A stretch of 39,089 bases of DNA from Bacillota bacterium (GCA_017889625.1 JAGGAD010000019.1:1-39089), one strand, 5' to 3'. Numbered from the stretch's first letter, positions 7,273 to 15,272 are shown. Notes: generated by a model from the letters alone, not told the origin. Numbers and translations: made by a program.

Positions 7273-9030
7273 GTGCTAAAAAAAACTAAAGTCGTATGTA
7301 CCCTTGGTCCTAGTACCGATAATCAAAAAACATTGCAAACCCTACTTACAAACGGGATGGATGTTGCAAGGTTGAATTTTTCTCATGGCACGCAGGATGA
7401 ACACGCCAGACGGATGAGTATGGTCAGGGAGGCAGCAGTTCAAGCGAAAGTTCCGATAGCATTAATGCTTGATACCAAAGGTCCTGAGGTTCGAATTGGC
7501 AAAATGAACAAAGAAAAAATTTATTTAGATCAGGGGAAAAAGTTTATTTTAACAATACAGGACGTTATCGGTACTGATGAAATAGTGTCAGTGAGTTATA
7601 AGGGGTTCCCAAGGGATGTGAAAAGTGGCGATAACGTTTTTTTGAATGATGGTTTGGTGGGGCTATTGGTTAATCGCGTCGAAGGCGATAATGTTATTAC
7701 AACTGTAATGAATAGCGGTGAAATTAGAACAAATAAACGGGTGGCGGTGCCAGGAGTAACTTTGGGTGTCCCCCCACTGTCAGAGCGTGATGTTTCTGAT
7801 CTTTTATTTGGGATGCGGCACAAGATGGACATGGTGGCGGTTTCGTTTGTTCAGCGGGCAGCGGATGTTTTGGCTGTTCGTAAGATTCTTGAGGATGCTG
7901 GTAATGAGGCAGTAGACATTATCGCGAAAATTGAGAATGCTGAGGGTGTAAGAAACATTGATGAGATTCTCAGAGTTTCTGATGGTATTATGGTTGCCAG
8001 AGGTGATTTGGGGGTTGAAATTCCCACTGAGGAAATTCCGCTTGTGCAGAAATTATTGATTGAGAAGTGTAATCAAGTTGGTAAGCCGGTAATTACCGCT
8101 ACGCAAATGCTTGAGTCAATGATTGATAATCCTCGCCCGACACGCGCTGAGGCCAGTGATGTTGCTAACGCTATTTTTGATGGTACAGACGCAGTGATGC
8201 TTAGCGGTGAGACTTCGATCGGTAAGTATCCGGTTGGAGCACTTCAGACTATTGCTAAGATTGCCAGACGGACTGAGTCAAGTCTGAATTATGGAAATAT
8301 TCTGTTTGCCAAAGGAGTTTGCCCCCAAATAACTGCTACCGGAGCGGTCAGTCATGCTACAGTCCAAATGGCACATGAACTGGGAGGGTCAGCAATTGTT
8401 ACGGCAACAGAAACAGGCTATACTGCCCGTATGGTGTCTTCATACCGACCCAGGGCAGCGATAATTGCAGTTACGCCGTGGGAAAAAATCGCTCGGCGTA
8501 TGCAGCTGTTGTGGGGGGTGTATCCGGTAGTGGTGCCAAGCTCGAAAAATACGGATGAGATAGTCCATAATGCGCTAAAAGGGGCTCAATCTTCAGGCCT
8601 GGTCAAGGAAGGCGATTTGGTAGTCATAACAGCAGGGGTGCCAGCCGGAACTCCGGGAACAACCAATATGATAAGGCTTCATGTATTTGGCACTATTCTT
8701 CTTAGAGGGGTTGGAATTGGTCAACGTATTGTTAGCGGCAAGGTATGTATTATTCGTTCTTTTGATGATCTAACCGAAAAGTTTAGGCCTGGAGATATTA
8801 TGGTTATTGCGGGGGTTAACGAAGACTCTGCTCAGTATGCGGTTCAATCGGCGGCCATTATTACCGAAGAAGGCGGTTTGACTTCTCATGCGGCGATTAT
8901 TGGAATTAGTTTTGGCTTACCTGTAGTTGTTGGCGCGGATGAGGCTACGGAACTTTTGCCTGATGGTTCTGTGGTAACAGTAGATACTTCGCGCGGGGTA
9001 ATTTATCAGGGGGAAATCAATGCCAAGTAG
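7273..9030 (+). CDS. pyk: pyruvate kinase with C-terminal PEP-utiliser (mobile) domain
   Basis: Converts phosphoenolpyruvate and ADP to pyruvate and ATP, the last step of glycolysis. The N-terminus KTKVVCTLGPSTDN, the TIM-barrel motifs MLDTKGPEVRIG, AKIENAEGVRNIDEI (substrate and metal-binding region), VARGDLGVEIP and TATQMLESMI, and SGETSIGKYPVGA are all present. The B domain is inserted at about residues 70-165. After the usual about 475 residues there is an extra 110-residue domain holding EEGGLTSHAAIIG, equivalent to the phosphohistidine loop of PEP synthase/PPDK; this extension is usual in Bacillus-type enzymes. The start is GTG, with AGGGG upstream. It follows the DUF2007-like gene and is followed 23 bases later by an unknown membrane-anchored protein, suggesting a three-gene operon. 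Confidence 0.98.
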   Translation: MLKKTKVVCTLGPSTDNQKTLQTLLTNGMDVARLNFSHGTQDEHARRMSMVREAAVQAKVPIALMLDTKGPEVRIGKMNKEKIYLDQGKKFILTIQDVIGTDEIVSVSYKGFPRDVKSGDNVFLNDGLVGLLVNRVEGDNVITTVMNSGEIRTNKRVAVPGVTLGVPPLSERDVSDLLFGMRHKMDMVAVSFVQRAADVLAVRKILEDAGNEAVDIIAKIENAEGVRNIDEILRVSDGIMVARGDLGVEIPTEEIPLVQKLLIEKCNQVGKPVITATQMLESMIDNPRPTRAEASDVANAIFDGTDAVMLSGETSIGKYPVGALQTIAKIARRTESSLNYGNILFAKGVCPQITATGAVSHATVQMAHELGGSAIVTATETGYTARMVSSYRPRAAIIAVTPWEKIARRMQLLWGVYPVVVPSSKNTDEIVHNALKGAQSSGLVKEGDLVVITAGVPAGTPGTTNMIRLHVFGTILLRGVGIGQRIVSGKVCIIRSFDDLTEKFRPGDIMVIAGVNEDSAQYAVQSAAIITEEGGLTSHAAIIGISFGLPVVVGADEATELLPDGSVVTVDTSRGVIYQGEINAK

Positions 9031-9053
9031 CCTTGGCAAGAGGAGCGCGGCGT

Positions 9054-10409
9054 ATGTTTAGGTGGGTGATTATTATAGCGGTGGCCACTGGAACGGCTAT
9101 TGCAGTATATGTCTGGCTTCGGTCGCGTTATTTTGAGATACGATATAAAAAATTAACTAATCATGTCGGTAACGGTAATATATCGGCAAATAAGTGCCAA
9201 AGCGATAAATTGCTTACGGCAATTTATCGCTTGATAGACGATAGTGTTGTGGCTGGAAATACAGTGATTGGCTATAAAACCATTGATTTATTAAAAGAGG
9301 CCTTTGCTGGTGGATTAATGCGTAAGGATGAACCTTTTGAACTTGCTGGCGTGATTGTGGGTGCGTTTAGACGCAAACAACCGGATATTGCTGCTGCTAC
9401 TTTAGATGCCTTTAGGCAGTTGGTTCGGTACATGCCTCTAGAAAATATCTATTTAGCAACTGAGCAATTATCACAACTGGCGGTAAGTTGTTTTAAGGAA
9501 AACTATCCGTTTTTAGCAGCCAAAACAGCCGAGGTTGTGGTTGTAGCCTTTGAACGCAAAACCGAGGAGCGTGCAGCGGTAATTAAAGCTTTAACTAATA
9601 TCGGAGTGTTAGCCCTAAAACATAAAGATAATGGGCTGTTTTGGGAAATTATTGTTCGCTTGGATGGCCTAGTTAAGGGGGATAGCCTTAATAAATCGGA
9701 TTTAGCTCAAATTACCAATATGACTGGGGTTTGGTTACATAACATAGTGAAATATAATAATACTGCGATGTTTCCGGTTTTGACTGATTTCGTAGTTAAT
9801 GTGTTAAATTTAGAGAAGCTTACACAAATTGAATTAACAACATTTGTAAAGGATTGGTATAATGTCGCTGGAACAGCTTGCTTTACGCCAAATAGTGATT
9901 TGGCAGCTCGGATTATTGCGTTTACTTTTAAGATGACATTAAGTCGCTGGGAATCGCGTGGCATGGAGTTAACGGTAAAAGGGGCTTGCCAAGTAGCGCG
10001 GATTGTGATTTTAGAAAAGGGGATTAAAGAAGCTTTTCCTTATATATGGCCTCTTTTGGATACCGGCAGGAATCTGTTAGCTCAGGAATTGAAGTTGGTT
10101 AGTGCGGGAGCCGAAGGTTCATATCGGCGGCATGCTTTGTTTGCTATTGTAAGAGAATTAGTAGTGCTGATGCGGTTTGCGGCCAGAAAAGATATGCTGT
10201 TGACATTTGGTGAAGTGATAAGCCAAATATATCAGTGCTGGCTTGGCTCTTTTTCTTCAGGCAGTGCCAAGTCCATTAAACGATTTTGCCAGCTGTTGGT
10301 TGCTTACTGGTTGAGAATCAGAACAGGACAAGAGAAAAAGACTATGGTAAGTAATGAATTTATTATGAAAAACGATCAAGACTGCCAAAAATTGTTGGTG
10401 TTAATATAG
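9054..10409 (+). CDS. membrane-anchored helical protein of unknown function
   Basis: I do not recognise this 451-aa protein. It has one N-terminal membrane segment (about residues 4-22, WVIIIAVATGTAIAVYVW) followed by positive residues, which predicts an N-out/C-in anchor. The rest is almost wholly alpha-helical, in repeated 30-40 residue blocks, and looks like a HEAT/TPR-like solenoid, for example LAAKTAEVVVVAFERKTEER and ALTNIGVLALKHKDNGLFWE. No catalytic motif is visible. I chose the ATG at 9054, with AGAGGAG at 9039-9045 upstream, over the in-frame TTG at 9033. It starts 23 bases after pyk and ends at a perfect bidirectional terminator, so it is the last gene of the pyk unit. A scaffold role at the membrane is possible but is inference. 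Confidence 0.8.
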   Translation: MFRWVIIIAVATGTAIAVYVWLRSRYFEIRYKKLTNHVGNGNISANKCQSDKLLTAIYRLIDDSVVAGNTVIGYKTIDLLKEAFAGGLMRKDEPFELAGVIVGAFRRKQPDIAAATLDAFRQLVRYMPLENIYLATEQLSQLAVSCFKENYPFLAAKTAEVVVVAFERKTEERAAVIKALTNIGVLALKHKDNGLFWEIIVRLDGLVKGDSLNKSDLAQITNMTGVWLHNIVKYNNTAMFPVLTDFVVNVLNLEKLTQIELTTFVKDWYNVAGTACFTPNSDLAARIIAFTFKMTLSRWESRGMELTVKGACQVARIVILEKGIKEAFPYIWPLLDTGRNLLAQELKLVSAGAEGSYRRHALFAIVRELVVLMRFAARKDMLLTFGEVISQIYQCWLGSFSSGSAKSIKRFCQLLVAYWLRIRTGQEKKTMVSNEFIMKNDQDCQKLLVLI

Positions 10410-10410
10410 T

Positions 10411-10447
10411 AAAAACCCCCCGGAAACATGTTTCCGGGGGGTTTTTT
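10411..10447. terminator. bidirectional Rho-independent terminator
   Basis: A 36-bp perfect palindrome (10411-10446; each arm reads AAAAACCCCCCGGAAACA or its complement) has A and T runs on its flanks. It lies between the convergent unknown gene (+) and acyltransferase (-), and overlaps the last bases of the acyltransferase stop codon. Confidence 0.93.
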
Positions 10448-11591
10448 AGGCGTTGACCTGATGGGGGATATTGGTTGGCTTGACTGTGGAACGGGGCTTT
10501 TTGCTGCCGGTGAGGAGCAAGCCAATAAGATAAAAACGTTGAGAAATGTTTTTGATAATAGCTGCAATGGATAGACTGAATAAAATTACTGCTAGGAAAA
10601 TGGCGATAACTAGCGGTGGAGTTAGGGGAAAATTAGTTTTGATAATGAGCCTTGCTAGGTATTCTAATACCAAAGGATGAACGAGGTAAACTGGGTAAGA
10701 GTAGCGACCAAAGATGTCTAACGTAGCGGCTGTTAGGCCTGAAGCACCATCGAGAAGGGCAAAGAAAAATAGAGAAGCCGCTAAGGTATAGATTACTCCG
10801 AGCGGATTGAGTTGATGGACGATACCGGCGGCTTCAGTAGCGGAAAGGCCGTTAGCTAAGAGCCAGTAGTAGTTTGCCAGTAGTGCCCCAAGTGAAGCAA
10901 AAAAACCCGTGGTTATTGTCAAACGCTGTTTTTTTATAAAAGCAGTGAAGTCAGCAAAACGAAGCGCTGCTACAGCTCCGAGTATAAAAATGAATAAGTA
11001 GTGCAATACAAGATAGTTTAAACGATAGCGGATAAAAAGATTAACTATGTAATTATCGGATTGAAAGTGTAAAGCGTAACTGGAGTAATAGTTGAAGGCG
11101 ATTTGTAAGATTAGAAGAAATACTAAATGGGGGAGGGGGCTCTTAACAATTTGCCGGAGCATTATCCGCCATAGCGGCATAAGGATATAAAACCAGAGAA
11201 GTATAACTAAAAAGTAAAGATGATATGATGCCAGTCCAAAGAAAAATGTTTCAATAAGGGTTTGTAGTGACCAAAATGTTCTGGTTGATAGGGCGTAGTT
11301 TACTAGGTATATTATTGACCAAATGGTATAGGGCAAGAGTACGGCCCGAAATCGTCGTTTGAGAAAATCAGTATAGGAAAACTGGCCTGTAAGATCGTGA
11401 TTAAGGAATAACCCGAAAGCGGAAAGAAAAAAGAAGATTGGCACACTAAATCGGGTGAAGATATCAAGTAAAGCAAATAGATGAATACTGGCGTTAGGAA
11501 AGCCAAGTGAATAAGCCCCAACGTGGATACCAATTACGCCCAGCATTGCAATGCCGCGAGTATATTGAATAGCATAATTGCGTTCGGTCAT
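10446..11591 (-). CDS. acyltransferase family 3 membrane protein (OafA/WecH type)
   Basis: A 381-aa polytopic membrane protein with about ten hydrophobic helices. It begins RNYAIQYTRGIAMLGVIGIHVGAY, the typical first helix of acyltransferase-3 proteins, with the conserved His in GIHVG. Later features of the family include FSVPIFFFLSAFGLF, YPVYLVHPLVLEYL and a basic tail. Members transfer acetyl, succinyl or other acyl groups from cytoplasmic donors to sugars of envelope polysaccharide or lipid. The acceptor here cannot be told, and no polysaccharide cluster is adjacent. The ATG follows AAAGGAG on the reverse strand. The gene stands alone, pointing toward the pyk unit. Confidence 0.92.
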   Translation of the reverse strand: MTERNYAIQYTRGIAMLGVIGIHVGAYSLGFPNASIHLFALLDIFTRFSVPIFFFLSAFGLFLNHDLTGQFSYTDFLKRRFRAVLLPYTIWSIIYLVNYALSTRTFWSLQTLIETFFFGLASYHLYFLVILLWFYILMPLWRIMLRQIVKSPLPHLVFLLILQIAFNYYSSYALHFQSDNYIVNLFIRYRLNYLVLHYLFIFILGAVAALRFADFTAFIKKQRLTITTGFFASLGALLANYYWLLANGLSATEAAGIVHQLNPLGVIYTLAASLFFFALLDGASGLTAATLDIFGRYSYPVYLVHPLVLEYLARLIIKTNFPLTPPLVIAIFLAVILFSLSIAAIIKNISQRFYLIGLLLTGSKKPRSTVKPTNIPHQVNA

Positions 11592-11719
11592 TTTATCTCC
11601 TTTGTAAAGTTGGATTTATTTATTATTAATGCTTGCCGACGGTTAACTAATATTTTCGTAAATTCAACATTTGTTGACAGTATTCCTGCCCGAAGTAGGA
11701 CAAACTGGGGAATAAAAAG

Positions 11720-11838
11720 TCAGGCCGCATAGAGCCAAGCAGCTGCAGATTTAACTAATAGTCACTGCCGGTTTGTTATTTGCGGCGGTTTGACTTGTAT
11801 TCGTTAAAATTGTAGCTGTAAGCCTCTAAACGGCCTGA
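11720..11838 (-). repeat. long imperfect intergenic hairpin with reverse-strand U tract
   Basis: Nested complementary arms extend over 119 bases: TCAGGCCGCATAGAG (11720-11734) with CTCTAAACGGCCTGA (11824-11838), then CAGCT/AGCTG, TTTAAC/GTTAAA, AGTCA/TGACT and CTGCCG/CGGC further in. On the reverse strand the stem ends in CTTTTTATT, so it could terminate the transcript of the 114-aa gene, but it is far longer than a normal terminator. It may be a folded RNA or a small palindromic repeat element. A second short stem, TATTCC/GGAATA, lies at about 11680-11713. The gap 11592-11867 holds no protein gene that I can see. Confidence 0.55.
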
Positions 11839-11867
11839 TTTGAATTTTGACTAATGGAATAAGTTGC

Positions 11868-12212
11868 TTACATTTTAAGGCCAATAAACTGCCCTTGTTT
11901 AAAGGGTGGGTTTTCAACAAGTTGTTCCGGTAATATGCCAAAATGACGGAAAAATTTTTTTGCACCAATGTAGGCGCCTTTGGTAGCATACCTAATTGGA
12001 AAGGCATTTGTTTCTAGATTTTCCAATGGGAGTATGCCTAAAGCTTGGTTATCAGGATCATACCCCAGCATGCAATAATTATGACAATCTAGTAATTGGC
12101 TGGCTTGTTTATTGAAAACTATTCTGCCATTGGGTCTAACTGCAACTAACGGTTCATCACTCTTGGGATGTCTGGCTTTGCGCGGTTTAAATAAAGTAAA
12201 TTCAAATTCCAC
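11868..12212 (-). CDS. hypothetical protein, 114 aa
   Basis: I do not recognise a family. The start is GTG with AAGGAGG seven bases upstream on the reverse strand, which makes this a real gene. The protein is basic and soluble. It opens with a short EFEFTLFKPRKARHPKSDEPL segment, then a beta-rich part (VAVRPNGRIVFNKQASQLL, then a DCHNYCMLGYDPDNQALGI hairpin), then LPLEN and a C-terminal helix AYIGAKKFFRHFG. The layout resembles small ligand- or nucleic-acid-binding domains, but this is only a shape argument. It is divergent from the membrane protein gene at 12354 and is followed by the long hairpin at 11720-11838. Confidence 0.75.
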   Translation of the reverse strand: MEFEFTLFKPRKARHPKSDEPLVAVRPNGRIVFNKQASQLLDCHNYCMLGYDPDNQALGILPLENLETNAFPIRYATKGAYIGAKKFFRHFGILPEQLVENPPFKQGQFIGLKM

Positions 12213-12295
12213 GGGTTTTCCTCCTTATTGTTGATTATAATAAAAGTATGCACAAAAATTACACATTATAATCAATAGGAGGTAATTTTACTAAA

Positions 12296-12325
12296 TTGTT
12301 TTGGTTGAGCATTATCGTATATAAT
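12296..12325 (+). promoter_or_regulatory. candidate promoter of the two membrane protein genes
   Basis: TTGTTT (12296-12301), an 18-nt spacer and a consensus TATAAT (12320-12325) lie 28 bases upstream of the start at 12354. Confidence 0.5.
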
Positions 12326-12353
12326 AAAATCAAAATATGAGGGAGGATTATGA

Positions 12354-12707
12354 ATGAATCAACTTTGGCTGACTATTTTAGCGGTTCTGTTCGGTGGAAG
12401 TATCGTAAAGTATGGAGTATTTAAATATGTGATTTTTAGCCCGGTGGTAACGGTTATCATGGTTATTATTGATTTGCTTGTGCTTGGGGTTTGCTACCTT
12501 GTGCTTCGCCGGTATCCGTATATCAATGTAAAGGAAAGTATGAAATTTGTTGGTGCGGTAATGGCTCTTGAGATAATGTGTGATATTGGTATTATTACTG
12601 GGTTTATTCGTGACGTGGCGTTTTTTGCGCTTATTGCTTGGGCTGTTTTTAAGCAAAATAGGGTCTCTTCGCGTCCGCCGCGTCAACGTCATAAATGGCA
12701 TAAGTAA
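12354..12707 (+). CDS. small integral membrane protein, unknown function
   Basis: A 117-aa protein with about four hydrophobic segments (residues 3-20, 25-50, 60-80 and 83-100) and a very basic C-terminal tail rich in Arg, His and Lys (NRVSSRPPRQRHKWHK), probably cytoplasmic. GGGAGG at 12341-12346 is seven bases before the ATG; an out-of-frame ATG at 12350 is ignored. It ends 19 bases before the next gene, an ECF S-component-like protein, so the two probably form an operon. No family is recognised. It could be an accessory subunit of the transporter, but that is inferred from position. Confidence 0.75.
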   Translation: MNQLWLTILAVLFGGSIVKYGVFKYVIFSPVVTVIMVIIDLLVLGVCYLVLRRYPYINVKESMKFVGAVMALEIMCDIGIITGFIRDVAFFALIAWAVFKQNRVSSRPPRQRHKWHK

Positions 12708-12726
12708 TTATCTGGAGGCGGCATAA

Positions 12727-13242
12727 TTGAGAAAAGATTCGTATAAAGTTATGGTACGGGCGGCACTATTGTTAGCGTTAACGTTATTGTTTCAGTGGTC
12801 GCGGTTTTTGTTGCCGGTACCACCGGTATTTTCAACGTTGGTTACAGGAACACTTGTTAATGCCTGTTTGGCAATTGCTGTGGAACTGGTTGGGTTATCT
12901 CCTACGGCAGTTATTAGCATAATTGCGCCGGTTGTTGCTTATACTCAAGGAATGTTACCGCTGCCGGTTTTCATTATTCCGATAGCCTTGGCAAATTTCT
13001 TGTATATTGTAGTTCTTCGTACAGGTATACACTGGAATCGGTTGTTGGCTATTGGAACGGCGGCTATTGTGAAATCTGCGGTTTTATATTTAGTGTTTGC
13101 GTGGCTCTTAACTTTGATAAATATCAATCCTAAAGTTGCAGCCGGAGTATTGTTTATAATGAGTTGGCCTCAATTATTTACGGCTATAGCAGGTGGGAGC
13201 ATCGCTTTGGTAGTAGTTAAACGAATTAAATATTTGATTTAA
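12727..13242 (+). CDS. putative ECF transporter S component-like membrane protein
   Basis: A 171-aa protein with five to six hydrophobic helices: VRAALLLALTLLFQW, VTGTLVNACLAIAVELVG, AVISIIAPVVAYTQGMLPLP, VFIIPIALANFLYIVVL, KSAVLYLVFAWLLTLI and a final helix. Size, the glycine- and alanine-rich loops, and the order of a first amphipathic helix then an LTGTLVN-type segment are like substrate-binding S components of energy-coupling factor vitamin or metabolite transporters. The required EcfA/EcfT module is not in the window, which is normal for group II systems. The TTG start follows GGAGGCGG. Its stop codon overlaps the stop of the convergent metallopeptidase gene by four bases. Substrate unknown. 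Confidence 0.72.
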   Translation: MRKDSYKVMVRAALLLALTLLFQWSRFLLPVPPVFSTLVTGTLVNACLAIAVELVGLSPTAVISIIAPVVAYTQGMLPLPVFIIPIALANFLYIVVLRTGIHWNRLLAIGTAAIVKSAVLYLVFAWLLTLININPKVAAGVLFIMSWPQLFTAIAGGSIALVVVKRIKYLI

Positions 13243-13964
13243 AAGAGACGAGTTAGCAAATAACCATTATGCCGAAGCCATTCCCGGTGCTGTTTGTAGT
13301 TGGCATCTGATTGAGCCACCAGCTGCCAATAGGTGGCGGAGTGGTTGAAAATTTTAATATGGCATAGTTCGTGGATTATCAGATAATCAATTACTTCGGG
13401 TGGAGCCATAATAATTTGCCAATTGTAGTTAATATTTCCGCTGGGAGAAGCACTTCCCCAGCGGGTTTTTTGTTGTCGAATTGAAATATGTCTGGGTCTG
13501 ACGGAGATTTTTTCAGCCCAATAATTGGTTCGAACTGCCAAATATTCGGTGGCTGCGTTAATATACCATTGACGGAGGGTGTTGAAAAGCACCTCAGGCT
13601 GGTTGAACTGTGCGATTGGCAGGTAGATAGTGATAGTTTGTCCATTTAATGTTAGGCTTGGACGTGTTATGCTGATGGGGATAATATTAAGCGTCATTGC
13701 TTCGCCTAGATAAAGGATTTGTGCGCCATTTGTAAGCGTGGAATTGATATGACAATCAGCAAGAGTAGCTAATTGTTTGAGGTGGCTGATAATCCATGCG
13801 GCTTTGGCTTTGAGAACATCTTCTATTTGGTTTAGCGGAAAGTTGCTAGGAAGCGTTATTTGAATCAGTCCTGGTGGAACTACTTTGAGTTGGAGCGTTT
13901 TACGGCGGCTGCTATATTTTAGAGTATAAGCAATGATCGTGTTGTTCAAAGTAATGGTTTGCAT
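13239..13964 (-). CDS. YgjP/DUF45-type zinc metallopeptidase-like protein
   Basis: A 241-aa cytoplasmic protein of the YgjP-like (DUF45, M48-related) family. It shows the family order: an N-terminal beta domain with YSSRRKTLQLKV, the conserved RQQKTRWGSASPSGNINYNW block, and the zinc motif HELCH at residues 198-202 (H198, E199, H202), with H208 in NHSATYW as a likely third ligand. The substrate is unknown for the family. I chose the ATG at 13964, eight bases after AAAAGGA on the reverse strand; a TTG one codon upstream is possible. Its 5' end faces the tRNA-Leu gene, whose promoter lies in the shared divergent region. Confidence 0.92.
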   Translation of the reverse strand: MQTITLNNTIIAYTLKYSSRRKTLQLKVVPPGLIQITLPSNFPLNQIEDVLKAKAAWIISHLKQLATLADCHINSTLTNGAQILYLGEAMTLNIIPISITRPSLTLNGQTITIYLPIAQFNQPEVLFNTLRQWYINAATEYLAVRTNYWAEKISVRPRHISIRQQKTRWGSASPSGNINYNWQIIMAPPEVIDYLIIHELCHIKIFNHSATYWQLVAQSDANYKQHREWLRHNGYLLTRLF

Positions 13965-14013
13965 CAATCAAGTCCTTTTCGGTTATTATTGATCAGTAAT
14001 AAAACGGCAAAAG

Positions 14014-14022
14014 TTATACACA
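14014..14022 (+). promoter_or_regulatory. TTATACACA (DnaA-box-like) upstream of tRNA-Leu promoter
   Basis: TTATACACA fits the DnaA-box pattern TTATNCACA. It ends 17 nt before the -35 of the tRNA-Leu promoter. The same 9-mer, inside a 13-base identical stretch AAGTTATACACAA, stands at exactly the same distance before the promoter of the other tRNA-Leu at the right end of the window. Function is unknown. Confidence 0.5.
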
Positions 14023-14039
14023 AAACATATAATAACTTG

Positions 14040-14067
14040 TTGACAAAAAAAAATAAAATGATATAAT
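14040..14067 (+). promoter_or_regulatory. promoter of the first tRNA-Leu
   Basis: Consensus TTGACA (14040-14045), a 16-nt spacer and consensus TATAAT (14062-14067), 24 bases before the mature tRNA. Confidence 0.88.
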
Positions 14068-14091
14068 CATAAATGTCGTCAATTGAATATT

Positions 14092-14177
14092 GCCCGGGTG
14101 GCGGAATGGCAGACGCGGAAGACTCAAAATCTTTTGTTGGCAACAACGTGGGGGTTCAAGTCCCTTCCCGGGCACCA
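14092..14177 (+). tRNA. tRNA-Leu (anticodon CAA), copy 1
   Basis: A type II tRNA of 86 nt including an encoded CCA. The acceptor stem GCCCGGG (14092-14098) pairs with CCCGGGC (14167-14173), with A as discriminator. The anticodon loop CTCAAAA gives CAA, reading UUG codons. A long variable arm and GGTTCAAGTCC in the T arm are present. It has its own promoter and terminator. An identical copy lies at 15931-16016. Confidence 0.97.
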
Positions 14178-14192
14178 GTAATTTTGGAATTG

Positions 14193-14225
14193 ACCTGTGT
14201 AAAGAAAACTTTGCACAGGTTTTTT
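14193..14225 (+). terminator. Rho-independent terminator after tRNA-Leu copy 1
   Basis: ACCTGTGTAAAG pairs with CTTTGCACAGGT (one G-T pair) around an AAAA loop, then five or more T residues. Confidence 0.92.
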
Positions 14226-14258
14226 ATAATACACTCATGGTAACATAATTGACTGACG

Positions 14259-14286
14259 TTGACAAATGGTGTGCTTTGAATATAAT
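14259..14286 (+). promoter_or_regulatory. promoter of the AEC transporter gene
   Basis: TTGACA (14259-14264), a 16-nt spacer and TATAAT (14281-14286). Just downstream, CTTTTGC at 14293-14299 and GCAAAAG at 14307-14313 form a 7-bp stem around the expected start of transcription. This could be an operator or a leader hairpin. Confidence 0.7.
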
Positions 14287-14354
14287 AAAAAGCTTTTGCT
14301 AGTCAGGCAAAAGTTGGCTGTATTTATGTAATCAAATTGAAAGAGAGAGGTAGT

Positions 14355-15263
14355 ATGGATTTTACTACGGTTATGAATCAGGTTGTAATGATTTTTCTTA
14401 TTATGTTAGTTGGAGTTTGGTGTACTAAACAAAAAATATTAAATCAGGAAATAAATAAGGGACTGTGTGATTTATTAATAAATATTACTATTCCTTGCAC
14501 GATTATTTCATCCTTTAATCAAGAGTTGTCGTCTCGCGCTCTAATTGAAGCAGTGTATGTGCTGATCTTTGCCTTTGTTAGTCATAGTTTAAGTATATTA
14601 ATCGGGTATATTTTGTATCGTAAATACCAGCCGCCAATTAGAAAAGTACTTTGGTTTATTACCATGTTCTCTAATTGCGGGTTCATGGGATTTCCGCTGT
14701 TGGAAAGTGTTTTTGGCAAGATCGGTATATTTTATGGCTCAGTGTACTTAGGGGTAGCAAATTTATTTACCTGGACTTTCGGTCAGATTATATTTACCGG
14801 TAAACATGATGTTAATTCTTTAAAAAAAGCCTTACTCAATCCGGGGATTACGGCAATCTTTATTGGGGTAGTTATATTTTTTTCCCCGGTGAAGCCCCCA
14901 GTAGCAGTTATTAAAGTAATCGACATGATCGGTTTATTAACAACACCGTTAGCGATGATTATTATTGGAGTTATGCTAGCCGAAGTAAATTATAAAGAGC
15001 TGTTGTGTGGGTGGCATATTTATTATGGTACAGCGGTAAGGTTATTGCTTATGCCGATATTGACAATAGTGACGTTGAAGAGTCTGGGAGTTGGAGGTGC
15101 TGTGCTTGGCGTTTGTATGATGGTTACCGCTATGCCTGCGGCGTCAATAACGGTAATTTTTGCGGAAATGTTTGACGGGGATGCGATATTTGCATCAAAA
15201 ATTGTAGTTGTATCTACGGCATTATCTATTATAACGATTCCGTTAATGACCTTGCTATTATAA
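14355..15263 (+). CDS. AEC-family transporter (auxin efflux carrier/malate permease type)
   Basis: A 302-aa integral membrane permease of the AEC family. The first helix (FTTVMNQVVMIFLIMLVGVWC), the KGLCDLLINITIPCTIISSF segment, the central FSNCGFMGFPLLESVFG motif and the late LGVCMMVTAMPAASITVIFAEMF helix are typical. Bacterial members export or take up organic acids such as malate, malonate or lactate; the substrate here is not known. The ATG at 14355 follows AGAGAGAGG; an upstream in-frame TTG at 14337 lacks a ribosome site. The gene stands between two identical tRNA-Leu genes, with its own consensus promoter. Confidence 0.94.
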   Translation: MDFTTVMNQVVMIFLIMLVGVWCTKQKILNQEINKGLCDLLINITIPCTIISSFNQELSSRALIEAVYVLIFAFVSHSLSILIGYILYRKYQPPIRKVLWFITMFSNCGFMGFPLLESVFGKIGIFYGSVYLGVANLFTWTFGQIIFTGKHDVNSLKKALLNPGITAIFIGVVIFFSPVKPPVAVIKVIDMIGLLTTPLAMIIIGVMLAEVNYKELLCGWHIYYGTAVRLLLMPILTIVTLKSLGVGGAVLGVCMMVTAMPAASITVIFAEMFDGDAIFASKIVVVSTALSIITIPLMTLLL

Positions 15264-15272
15264 TTCGGTAAA

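Noticed and set aside
9033-9053. TTG start seven codons upstream in the protein after pyk
   Set aside because: The strong AGAGGAG lies inside this extension and points to the ATG at 9054.
14014-14022. Replication origin suggested by a DnaA-box-like site
   Set aside because: Only a single box at each place, no cluster, no AT-rich unwinding region with dnaA/dnaN nearby; position relative to tRNA promoters is the better clue.
13964-14146. Reverse frame overlapping the first tRNA-Leu, and its twin at 15794-15985
   Set aside because: Both begin in the same tRNA sequence read backwards, which explains their identical starts.
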